19,129 bases of DNA, taken from the NCBI GenBank assembly GCA_937919945.1, contig CALESY010000095.1:1-19129 (forward strand), in the 5' to 3' direction. Both the position numbers and the translations under genes were made by a program. Under the pieces are notes generated by a model, which was given only the letters and a program-made list of their open reading frames with translations, had not been told where the DNA came from and ran no database searches. This document shows positions 7,049 through 14,947 of this stretch, one piece after another; position 1 is the stretch's first letter; each line of letters starts with the position of its first letter. Source of the DNA: an uncultured Chitinophagaceae bacterium (GTDB lineage Bacteria; Bacteroidota; Bacteroidia; Chitinophagales; Chitinophagaceae).

Positions 7049-7639
7049 ATGATACTCCCGTCATCATTTTATACACGCGAAAATGTAGTACAAGTAGCGA
7101 AAGACTTGCTTGGCAAGGTGATTGTTACAAAGATAGATGGTGTCACCACATCGGGCATCATAACAGAAACAGAGGCTTATGCAGGCGTTACAGATAAGGC
7201 TTCTCATGCTTATGGTGGCAGGCGTACCAATCGTACTGAAGTGATGTTCGCAAAGGGTGGGATAGCTTATGTGTATCTTTGTTATGGTATTCATCATTTA
7301 TTTAATGTAGTAACGAATGTGGCTGGTATACCACATGCCGTGTTGATACGTGCAATAGAACCATTAAAAGGAATTAACGTTATGCTGCAACGCCGTAAGA
7401 AAAATACATTACAACCACAACTAACAGCTGGCCCAGGTGCATTGAGTATGGCTTTAGGAATACAAACAATACATACAGGCATATTACTTAATAAAGGAAC
7501 AATTACACTACATGATGATTGTATTGATGTAGCTGATATTACTACTACGACACGCATAGGTGTTGGCTATGCAAAAGAAGATGCATTATTACCTTACAGG
7601 TTTTATATTACTGGTAATCGTTTTGTAAGTAAGCCATAA
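7049..7639 (+). CDS. 3-methyladenine DNA glycosylase (AAG/MPG family)
   Basis: The 196-residue product fits the alkyladenine glycosylase family, which flips out and removes 3-methyladenine, hypoxanthine and related bases in base-excision repair. The fold-defining run is SSFYTRENVVQVAKDLLGK (5-23), GIITETEAYAG (36-46) with catalytic-water glutamate E42, DKASHAYGGRRTNRTEVMF (49-67), and AYVYLCYGIHHLFNVVT (73-89), which includes the DNA-intercalating tyrosine region. AGPGALSMALGI (127-138) and RIGVGYAKED (169-178) are typical of the C-terminal half. The chosen ATG at 7049 is preceded two codons earlier by an in-frame TTG (7043) and by a stop at 7034-7036, so only these starts are credible. It begins 41 bases after the arginine decarboxylase stop and probably shares its transcript. 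Short bacterial AAGs of about 190-210 residues are normal. Confidence 0.93.
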   Translation: MILPSSFYTRENVVQVAKDLLGKVIVTKIDGVTTSGIITETEAYAGVTDKASHAYGGRRTNRTEVMFAKGGIAYVYLCYGIHHLFNVVTNVAGIPHAVLIRAIEPLKGINVMLQRRKKNTLQPQLTAGPGALSMALGIQTIHTGILLNKGTITLHDDCIDVADITTTTRIGVGYAKEDALLPYRFYITGNRFVSKP

Positions 7640-7669
7640 AAAAGCACCTCATAAAGAGGTGCAATTTCT
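7638..7669. terminator. Shared hairpin terminator between converging genes
   Basis: GCACCTC (7644-7650) and GAGGTGC (7656-7662) form a perfect 7-bp stem around ATAAA. Read leftward, the stem is followed by six U (A residues 7638-7643 on this strand), a strong terminator for the E1 gene ending at 7697. Read rightward it is followed by AATTTCTT, a weaker tail for the glycosylase gene, whose stop codon the A tract overlaps. One hairpin therefore likely serves both directions. Confidence 0.85.
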
Positions 7670-7696
7670 TACTTATTGAAATTATAGGTTGCCAAA

Positions 7697-10093
7697 TTAT
7701 TCTGCCATCATTTCTTCTATGATAGCTGCTATGTCTTCTGCATTTGGTTTAGAGAAGTAGTCGCCGTCGGTAGCATATGCAGGGCGGTGTGCCTGCGCCG
7801 TAATGGTACGCGGCGCGACATCCAACCAACGGTAGCCACCTTGCTTTTCCATTACTTGTTGGAACATATAGGCACTTGCACCACCAGGTACGTCTTCATC
7901 TACAAACACAATACGATTTGTTTTCTTTAACGATTCCAGTATCATATTGTTAACGTCAAAAGGCAGCAATGTACGCACATCTACCACCTCGCAACTAATA
8001 CCTGCTGGCTCTAAATAGTTTACAATAGCCTCTTCAATTATGCGCAATGTAGAACCATACGACACGATAGTAATATCTGTACCATAGCGTATAACCTCCG
8101 GCACACCGAATGGTACTGTATAGGTAGAAAGATTAGCAGGTACATTTTCTTTAAGTCGGTAGCCATTCAGGCATTCTATTACTATTCCAGGTTCGTCGCT
8201 TTGCAGTAGCGTATTGTACATGCCTGCTGCTTGTGTCATATTGCGAGGTACGCAGAGGTACATACCACGAATGCTGTTTAATATCATGCCTATTGGTGAA
8301 CCGCTGTGCCAAATACCTTCTAATCTGTGTCCGCGTGTGCGTACAATTAACGGGCATTTCTGCCCACCTTTGGTGCGGTATAGCATAGTTGCCACGTCGT
8401 CGCTAAGTGGTTGCAGACCGTATAATAAATAATCGAGATATTGTATTTCTGCAATAGGGCGCAAACCACGCATAGCCATACCTAAACCTTGTCCTATAAT
8501 AGTAGCCTCGCGAATACCTACGTCAAATATTCTGCCTTCGCCATATTTTTCCTGCAAGCCTGCAAAGCCCTGATTAACGTCACCTATTTTACCTAAATCT
8601 TCACCAAAAGCTACAACAGCAGGATTAGTTGCAAATGTATGGTCAAAGAATTTGTTGAGTATTTCGTAACCATTTAGTTGAGGTGTGTCAGGCATATATA
8701 CTGCAGGTACTTCTGTTACCTTCATGGCACTATGACGGCTCTCACTATGCAGATGCGATGAGAATTTATCTCTATTATCTTGCAGCAAGTAATCGTAAAA
8801 ATTACGTAAGCCACGTATTGCTTCACTATTGCCGCTGCATAGTGTCAACACACGGCGAACAGTTTGCATCACATCTTTGCGAATAGGTTCACGAATGCTG
8901 TTTAGCTTTGTTACCATCTCAGCTATCATCGCGGCTGTAGGACCACCTTCATATACTACCTGATTGCAAAGATGAGTAGCTTGTTGTATTTGTTCTTTTA
9001 TAGGGTTTATAAAATTATCCCAAGCCCGTTGTTTAGCATCGCGTGCCTGTTGCTTAGCATCTTCTTCGATACGTAGTATTTCTTCTTCTGCAGCAATTTC
9101 ATTTTCAAGTATGAAATCGCGAAGTTTTATTATGCAATCCCATTCTTTTTCCCATTCAAGCCTTTCTTTGCTTTTGTATCGCTCATGGCTGCCTGATGTG
9201 GAGTGCCCTTGAGGCTGTGTTACTTCTTGTACATGGAAGATGGCAGGTATATGTGTTTCACGCACACGGGCTATACCTTTCTGTATGGTGTCCAACATGC
9301 CTGCATAGTCCCAACCTTTTACGCGGTATATATTTAAGCCACCTGTAGCCTCATCCCACTGCATGCCCGCCAATGCTTCTGATATGGAATTTTTTGTTGT
9401 CTGATATTTACGAGGCACTGAAATACCATAACCATCATCCCAAACGAATATAGCCATAGGAACGCGCAATACACCTGCCGCATTTACTGTTTCCCAAAAC
9501 AACCCCTCAGATGTAGAAGCATCACCAATTGTACAGAATATTACTTCATTACCATTGCGTGTAAACTTCTCAAAGCCCGTTTGTAATTCTTGTATGTTGC
9601 GGTAGCATTTTGATGCAAAAGCTAGCCCCAATGCACGTACCATTTGACCCGCAGTGGGCGATATATCGCTTGAAGAATGAATATCTTGTGTGAGGTCTAT
9701 CCAATCGCCATTGGCATCAAGCCAACGTGTACCGTAGTGCCCGTTCATCATACGGCCTGCAGTAGATGGTTCATTTTCAAGGTCTGGGTTGGCATATAGT
9801 TGAGCAAAGAATTTTTCAATATCGCTCATGCCGGTAGCAAACATCAGGGTTTGGTCTCGATAGTAACCACTGCGTATATCGCCCGGCTGCATGCATTTAG
9901 ATACCGCTATTTGTGCCAGTTCTTTACCATCTCCGAAAATGCCGAATTTGGCTTTCCCGGTTAATACCTCACGACGGCCTATGAGGCTTGCTTCTCGGCT
10001 GGCAACTGCAAGATGATAATCTTCCAGTACGCCCAGTTTAAACTCGTCGAACGATAATCTTTCTGTTTGTGTTGATGTAGCTTCTTGCAGCAT
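7697..10093 (-). CDS. Fused 2-oxoacid dehydrogenase E1, alpha-beta in one chain (long paralog)
   Basis: A 798-residue thiamine-diphosphate enzyme joining an E1-alpha-like half (about 15-330) to an E1-beta-like half (about 470-798). It should decarboxylate a 2-oxoacid, most likely branched-chain or pyruvate, and pass the acyl group to an E2 lipoyl protein. In the alpha half the cofactor motif reads GDASTSEG (190-197) and WDDGYGIS (218-225), and QPQGHSTSGSHERY (293-306) is the substrate-loop region. The beta half has AFGEDLGKIGDVNQGF (495-510), DVGIREATIIGQGLGMA (524-540) with E529 at the catalytic glutamate position, and RPIAEIQYLDY (545-555). A charged, probably helical linker (about 330-465) separates them and is longer than in the neighbouring paralog. 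Ala in GDA and Asp220 for the usual Asn are notable. E2 and E3 are not in the window. Confidence 0.88.
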   Translation of the reverse strand: MLQEATSTQTERLSFDEFKLGVLEDYHLAVASREASLIGRREVLTGKAKFGIFGDGKELAQIAVSKCMQPGDIRSGYYRDQTLMFATGMSDIEKFFAQLYANPDLENEPSTAGRMMNGHYGTRWLDANGDWIDLTQDIHSSSDISPTAGQMVRALGLAFASKCYRNIQELQTGFEKFTRNGNEVIFCTIGDASTSEGLFWETVNAAGVLRVPMAIFVWDDGYGISVPRKYQTTKNSISEALAGMQWDEATGGLNIYRVKGWDYAGMLDTIQKGIARVRETHIPAIFHVQEVTQPQGHSTSGSHERYKSKERLEWEKEWDCIIKLRDFILENEIAAEEEILRIEEDAKQQARDAKQRAWDNFINPIKEQIQQATHLCNQVVYEGGPTAAMIAEMVTKLNSIREPIRKDVMQTVRRVLTLCSGNSEAIRGLRNFYDYLLQDNRDKFSSHLHSESRHSAMKVTEVPAVYMPDTPQLNGYEILNKFFDHTFATNPAVVAFGEDLGKIGDVNQGFAGLQEKYGEGRIFDVGIREATIIGQGLGMAMRGLRPIAEIQYLDYLLYGLQPLSDDVATMLYRTKGGQKCPLIVRTRGHRLEGIWHSGSPIGMILNSIRGMYLCVPRNMTQAAGMYNTLLQSDEPGIVIECLNGYRLKENVPANLSTYTVPFGVPEVIRYGTDITIVSYGSTLRIIEEAIVNYLEPAGISCEVVDVRTLLPFDVNNMILESLKKTNRIVFVDEDVPGGASAYMFQQVMEKQGGYRWLDVAPRTITAQAHRPAYATDGDYFSKPNAEDIAAIIEEMMAE

Positions 10094-10121
10094 AATCGGT
10101 AGCTATGAAATAAGATAAGTA

Positions 10122-10129
10122 CAAAGGTA
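10122..10129 (-). promoter_or_regulatory. Candidate Bacteroidota -7 element upstream of long E1 gene
   Basis: The minus strand reads TACCTTTG, matching TANNTTTG, 28 bases before the ATG of the 7697-10093 gene, in the 107-base gap after the other E1 gene. No clear -33 TTTG is seen. It suggests the long E1 gene can be transcribed apart from the upstream paralog. Confidence 0.38.
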
Positions 10130-10200
10130 ATCTCTAAACTACGAAACTAATAGTAATTATGGTGTATTATGGTTTTCTTACCTCATGATTTACTTTAGTT

Positions 10201-12255
10201 TTAACTTACCAATATCTCCGCAATCTTGGCAGCAACTTTATCGGCATTTGGCAGCATAGCAGCTTCCAAAGCCATATTCATTGGTACGGCAGGTAAGTCC
10301 ATAGCACCCATAGTTTGTACTGGAGCATCTAAGCTCCTGAAACAGTTTTGGGCTATACGACCTGCCAATGCTTCACAAAAAGAGTTGCGTAGTTGTTCTT
10401 CTGTCAACACAAGACATTTGCCATGTTTGCGTACAGTATTGTACACAAGTTCTTCGTCTAATGGGTAAATAGTGCGTAGGTCAATAACCTCTACCTGTCC
10501 GTTGAATTGTTTAGCGGCATTCTTTGCCCAATACACACCCATACCGTAGGTGATGATGCACATACTTTCGCCATTGTCTATTGCCTCGGCAGACGCTTCT
10601 AATACTACAGCTCCTTTACCCAATGGTAGGATATAATCTTTTTCGGGCTCTACGGTTTTGGCTTCGTCTGTACCGGGTACTTTGCTCCAATACAAGCCCT
10701 TATGTTCTAACATTATTACAGGGTTGGGGTCGTAAAAAGCAGCTTTCATCAGCCCCTTCATATCGGCTGCATTGCTTGGATAGGCTATTTTAATACCCTT
10801 AATGGCTGCAAGCGTACTCTCTACACTACCACTATGGTATGGGCCACCACCGCCATACGCACCTATAGGTACACGTATCACACAGCTAACCGGATATTTA
10901 CCACAACTTAAATAGCAAGACTTGCTTATTTCTGTTACTAACTGGTTGATTCCCGGATATATATAGTCTGCAAATTGAACTTCTACAATAGGTTTTAATC
11001 CTAATGCACTCATGCCTACTGTTGAGCCAATGATGTATGCTTCCTGTATGGCAGTATTGAAAACACGACTATCACCAAATTTATCTGCCAGCGTTGCAGC
11101 CTCGCGAAATACACCACCTAAGCGGCGACCTACATCCTGTCCGTAAAATAAAGCTTCGGGATGGTCGCGTAGAATTTCTTCTACAGCGTGCAGGGCAGCA
11201 TCCACCATTACTACCTTGTCTCTGCCAACAGGCGTTCTTGTGCCTTTTTCTTCCGTTATTTTGGTTGGGGCAAATACATGGTCGGCTACAGTTGTAGGGT
11301 CTGGTTCTGTTGCATTAACGGCATTGTCAAACTCTTGCTGCACATAAGCCAATTCATCTGCTTCTATTTTGTCGAGCATTTCTTCTGTAATGCCCTTAAT
11401 TTCCAGTAGCTTTTTACGGAGTTTAGGACCAGGATCGTTTAGCCCATGCTTGAATAGGTCTTCTTCCGTGCGGTACCATTCTTTTCGTACACCGGAAGTA
11501 TGATGTCCTAACAGTGGTACTTTTGCATGTACCAAGATAGGTTTTCGTTCTTTTCGCACCCAGTCAATGGTATATTCCATTGTTTTATATGAGTCTTCAA
11601 AATCACTACCATTTACACGTACACGCTCCAGGCCCTTAAAGCCTGCAGCATATTCATAAGCATCCATTGTACGGGCTTCGTCGCTGCTAACAGATATACC
11701 CCAATCATTATCTTGTACTAAATAGATAATAGGTAGTTGATGTAAACAAGCAAATTGAAATGCCTCTGCTACCTCACCCTCTGTTACACTACCATCTCCC
11801 AATGAGCATATTACTACAGGTGAGGTAGTGTAGTCTATCAGTTTTTGGTCTTCTATGTATTGTATGCCTTGTGCTATGCCAGTAGTAGGTACTACCTGCA
11901 TTCCAGTTGCACTGCTTTGATGTATTATTTTGGGGTAGTTTTCGCGGCGTATGTTCGGGTGATTATAGTATTCACGTCCGCCTGTAAAAGGGTCGTCTGC
12001 TTTTGCTAATAATTGTAACATCAGCTCGTAAGGGCGGTAACCCATACCCAACATCAGGCTTTCATCCCGATAGTAAGGACTCACATAATCGCATGGTTTC
12101 AATAAAAAACCGGTAGCTAATTGAATAGCCTCATGTCCGCGAGAAGTGCTGTGAACGTATTTGCAGATTTGCCTGTTGGCATCATATGTTTCAGCCATAG
12201 CCTTCGCCGTCATCATCAGGCGATATGCTTTGAGCAGTAATTCTTTTGATAACAT
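10201..12255 (-). CDS. Fused 2-oxoacid dehydrogenase E1, alpha-beta in one chain (short paralog)
   Basis: A 684-residue fused E1 with an alpha-like half (1-265) and a beta-like half (about 345-684). It starts with KAYRLMMTAKAMAE (9-22); the thiamine-diphosphate/Mg motif is complete as GDGSVTEG (153-160) and QDNDWGIS (181-188) with N183 at the metal-ligand position, and GHHTSGVRKEWYR (250-262) is the substrate loop. The beta half has YGQDVGRRLGGVFREA (371-386), NTAIQEAYIIGSTVGMSALGL (400-420) with E405 at the catalytic glutamate position, KPIVEVQFADYIYPGINQL and GAYGGGGPYHSG (466-477), all standard for E1-beta of the branched-chain type. The linker (about 266-345) is around 50 residues shorter than in the other paralog. 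The two genes are in tandem with a 107-base gap and may have different 2-oxoacid substrates. No E2 or E3 gene lies nearby. Confidence 0.9.
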   Translation of the reverse strand: MLSKELLLKAYRLMMTAKAMAETYDANRQICKYVHSTSRGHEAIQLATGFLLKPCDYVSPYYRDESLMLGMGYRPYELMLQLLAKADDPFTGGREYYNHPNIRRENYPKIIHQSSATGMQVVPTTGIAQGIQYIEDQKLIDYTTSPVVICSLGDGSVTEGEVAEAFQFACLHQLPIIYLVQDNDWGISVSSDEARTMDAYEYAAGFKGLERVRVNGSDFEDSYKTMEYTIDWVRKERKPILVHAKVPLLGHHTSGVRKEWYRTEEDLFKHGLNDPGPKLRKKLLEIKGITEEMLDKIEADELAYVQQEFDNAVNATEPDPTTVADHVFAPTKITEEKGTRTPVGRDKVVMVDAALHAVEEILRDHPEALFYGQDVGRRLGGVFREAATLADKFGDSRVFNTAIQEAYIIGSTVGMSALGLKPIVEVQFADYIYPGINQLVTEISKSCYLSCGKYPVSCVIRVPIGAYGGGGPYHSGSVESTLAAIKGIKIAYPSNAADMKGLMKAAFYDPNPVIMLEHKGLYWSKVPGTDEAKTVEPEKDYILPLGKGAVVLEASAEAIDNGESMCIITYGMGVYWAKNAAKQFNGQVEVIDLRTIYPLDEELVYNTVRKHGKCLVLTEEQLRNSFCEALAGRIAQNCFRSLDAPVQTMGAMDLPAVPMNMALEAAMLPNADKVAAKIAEILVS

Positions 12256-12291
12256 ATTTTAAAATAAATATGCCCTGTAAGAGCTAAGGCG

Positions 12292-12299
12292 CAAATGTA
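12292..12299 (-). promoter_or_regulatory. Candidate Bacteroidota -7 element upstream of short E1 gene
   Basis: On the minus strand TACATTTG fits TANNTTTG and ends 36 bases before the ATG of the 10201-12255 gene. It occupies one side of the 202-base divergent gap shared with the YfhO gene. No matching -33 TTTG is evident. A 12-bp AT palindrome (12255-12266) touches the start codon and leaves the ribosome-binding region A/T-rich. Confidence 0.4.
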
Positions 12300-12404
12300 G
12301 CCTAAAAAACCATTAATACAGAGGATGTAATAGTAGTTGATATATGATTGTGGATAAACAAAACGTTAATCTGTATGGCATCATCCATTTTTTATCAGTC
12401 TTCA

Positions 12405-12435
12405 TTTCAATAAGTGAATAGAACACCTATTTTTG
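12405..12435 (+). promoter_or_regulatory. Candidate Bacteroidota promoter of the YfhO gene
   Basis: TATTTTTG at 12428-12435 fits the -7 consensus TANNTTTG, and TTTC at 12405-12408 is one mismatch from the -33 TTTG with a 19-base spacer, the best two-part match in the window. The -7 box ends 22 bases before the ATG, nearly the same distance as at miaE. It could drive the whole four-gene run to 18641. Confidence 0.5.
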
Positions 12436-12457
12436 TTTTTCCGAATAAATACACAAT

Positions 12458-14911
12458 ATGCAATTCGACTTTAAGAAGTTTATACCGCACCTGATAGTAA
12501 TAGGCGTATTCGCGGTACTGGCATTAATATTTTCTTATCCGCAACTACAGGGTAAAGTGTTAAATCAGCACGATGTGTTGAGTTGGAAAGCTATGTCGCA
12601 GGAGGGTAGGGAACATTTTGAAAAAACGGGCGAAAACGTATTGTGGAGCAATAGTATGTTTGGTGGTATGCCTACCTATACCTATTATGTACCTAAAAAC
12701 AGTAATTATGTATACTACATACAAGGTGCTATAATGGGCTTCATAGGGAAACCAGCAGGTTTTCTGTTTTTGGCGATGCTTTGCTTTTATATACTCATGT
12801 CCTGTTTGAAAATTGATAGATGGTTAGGTGTTGCCGGTGCTATAGCTTATGCATTCAGCACTTATAACGCAGGGTTAATAGCTGGAGGGCATGAAACTAA
12901 AATGCTGGCACTAAGTTATATGCCTGCTATGTTGGCTGGTTTGATATACATATATCGAAGCGATTGGTGGCGTGGTACGCCATTGCTAGGTTTGAGTCTA
13001 TCATTAATGATTACAACAGGACACTATCAAGTAGTGTATTACTCTATAATAATGGTTTTTATTGCAGTTGTAGGTTTTTTTGCAATTGCAATAAAAAATG
13101 GCATGATAAAGCAATTTTTCGTATCGTCTATTATTGCAATGGTTGTTGCAATGATTGCTGTCGGCCCAAGCATGCAGTTTGTTATGAGTACGATGGAGTA
13201 TAATAAAACTACTATGCGTGGCGGACAGAGTGAATTGACATTTGTTAAGCATGATCAAGATAAAAAAAGCGGAGGATTAGATAAGGAGTATGCATTTAGG
13301 TGGAGTAATGGTATTGGCGAAACATTGGGCTTGATGATCCCATATTTATATGGTGGCTCTTCTTCTGAGCCTGCTGATGTAGCACCCGCAACTTCAGAAA
13401 TTATTGGTGAGCAGGCAGGAGGGTTGATGTATTGGGGGCCGCAGCCTTTCTTATTAGGTCCGGTATATTTTGGAGCTATAATTTGTTTCTTATTTGTGCT
13501 TGGTATGATGGTTATTAGGAGTCAACACAAATGGTGGATATTAGCCGTTACAATTGTATCTATAGTACTATCATGGGGTAAACATTTTCCGACAGTTAAC
13601 TACTTTTTGTTTGACACGTTACCGATGTTAAACAAGTTCAGAGTGCCATCAATGTGGATAATTTTGGCTCAGATGGCATTCCCCTTGTTGGCAATTTGGG
13701 GCGTACACGACATAATAAATAGTAAAGAGGATAAAAAGACACTATTAAATAAATTAAAAATTGCTGTTGGTGTTACTGCAGGGATTTGCATATTAATAGC
13801 TCTTGGTGGTAAATTGTTCTTTGATTTTACAGGTGCAGTTGATACCAAAATCCCTGACGAGATGAAGGCTCAGTTAATTCCTGCTCTTAAAGAAGATAGG
13901 TCAGCTATTGCATCTAAGAGTGCAATTACAAGTGCTATATATATAATATTGGCTGCTGGTCTTATTTGGGCTTACATTACTTCTAAGTTACAGTCTGCAA
14001 AAGCGGTTGTTTTTGGTTTGGTAGCATTAATATCAATTGATTTAATGAGCGTCTATAATCATTATTTAAATGATGATAATTATGTAGAAGCAAGTGAATA
14101 TGAAGCAATATTTGAACAAAGAATGGTAGATCAGCAAATAAAGCAAGATAAGGATCCGTATTACCGTGTACTTGATTTAACAAGAGATGTTTATAATGAC
14201 GCTATACAAGCATATCACCACAAAGTCATTGGCGGTTATAGCCCTGCAAAAATGGAAATTTATCAGGATATGATCGATGTTCATTTGAATGGCAATTTTA
14301 ATACTGCTGTGTTGAATATGCTGAATACCAAATACATTGTTTATAATCCGCAATCTCCACAAGTATCTATTAACCCAGAGGCATGTGGTAATGGCTGGTT
14401 TGTAAATGAAGTGAAATGGGTGAATACAGCTGATGATGAAATAAGGGCATTGGATGCTGCAAGGCTTGGTGATACGGCTGTCTTTGCAAATCCGTTTAAC
14501 CCCAAACAAACCGCAGTAGTACGCAATACATTTAAGAAAGATTTGGAAGGCTATGTATTTGGCAAGGATAGTACTGCTAGCGTAACACTTACAAAATACG
14601 GATTGAATGATTTGGAATTTATGTCTAAAAACAACCAGAATGGCTTAGCTGTATTCTCAGACATTTACTATCCGTATGGATGGAAAGCATATATAGATGG
14701 CAAAGAAATACCCATACTGAAAGCAAATTATCTATTACGTGCTATTAAAGTACCTGCCGGAGAGCATAAGATAAAATTTGAGTTCCACCCGGATAGTTTT
14801 TATACAGGCGACAGGATAGCATTGATATCTTGTTTGTTGCTGTTTGGCATTACAGGCTTCTCATTATTCAGGTTATTAAAAGCTGGTAGTAAAGAAGAAA
14901 AAACAGCTTAA
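12458..14911 (+). CDS. YfhO-family polytopic membrane protein (GT-C-like)
   Basis: An 817-residue inner-membrane protein of the YfhO family. It has an N-terminal helix (11-29), a first external loop with NQHDVLSWKAM (36-46), then a long series of helices (about 98-118, 122-140, 147-166, 193-211, 219-240, 332-353, 358-372, 398-415, 434-456 and two more near 480-540). Family marks include SNSMFGGMPTY (64-74), AGGHETKM (142-149), GLMIPYLYGG (291-300) and KFRVPSMWI (393-401). A large soluble region (about 545-780) ends in a beta-rich stretch, YYPYGWKAYIDGKEIPI, before a final helix. Some YfhO proteins transfer sugars from polyprenyl-phosphate carriers to surface polymers; the acidic D39 in the first loop would fit a GT-C active site, but this is inference. 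A polysaccharide flippase follows 36 bases downstream, supporting an envelope glycan role. Confidence 0.88.
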   Translation: MQFDFKKFIPHLIVIGVFAVLALIFSYPQLQGKVLNQHDVLSWKAMSQEGREHFEKTGENVLWSNSMFGGMPTYTYYVPKNSNYVYYIQGAIMGFIGKPAGFLFLAMLCFYILMSCLKIDRWLGVAGAIAYAFSTYNAGLIAGGHETKMLALSYMPAMLAGLIYIYRSDWWRGTPLLGLSLSLMITTGHYQVVYYSIIMVFIAVVGFFAIAIKNGMIKQFFVSSIIAMVVAMIAVGPSMQFVMSTMEYNKTTMRGGQSELTFVKHDQDKKSGGLDKEYAFRWSNGIGETLGLMIPYLYGGSSSEPADVAPATSEIIGEQAGGLMYWGPQPFLLGPVYFGAIICFLFVLGMMVIRSQHKWWILAVTIVSIVLSWGKHFPTVNYFLFDTLPMLNKFRVPSMWIILAQMAFPLLAIWGVHDIINSKEDKKTLLNKLKIAVGVTAGICILIALGGKLFFDFTGAVDTKIPDEMKAQLIPALKEDRSAIASKSAITSAIYIILAAGLIWAYITSKLQSAKAVVFGLVALISIDLMSVYNHYLNDDNYVEASEYEAIFEQRMVDQQIKQDKDPYYRVLDLTRDVYNDAIQAYHHKVIGGYSPAKMEIYQDMIDVHLNGNFNTAVLNMLNTKYIVYNPQSPQVSINPEACGNGWFVNEVKWVNTADDEIRALDAARLGDTAVFANPFNPKQTAVVRNTFKKDLEGYVFGKDSTASVTLTKYGLNDLEFMSKNNQNGLAVFSDIYYPYGWKAYIDGKEIPILKANYLLRAIKVPAGEHKIKFEFHPDSFYTGDRIALISCLLLFGITGFSLFRLLKAGSKEEKTA

Positions 14912-14947
14912 TAACAGGAGCTCTATTATTAAGATAAGCTTAAAAAT

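Noticed and set aside
12256..12457. Small RNA or riboswitch in the 202-base divergent gap
   Set aside because: No stable paired structure or terminator was seen; two opposing -7 elements explain the gap adequately.
14929..14943. Small stem TTAAG/CTTAA between YfhO and flippase genes as a terminator
   Set aside because: Only 5 A/T-rich base pairs and an A-rich rather than T-rich tail; the two genes are closely spaced and more likely co-transcribed.
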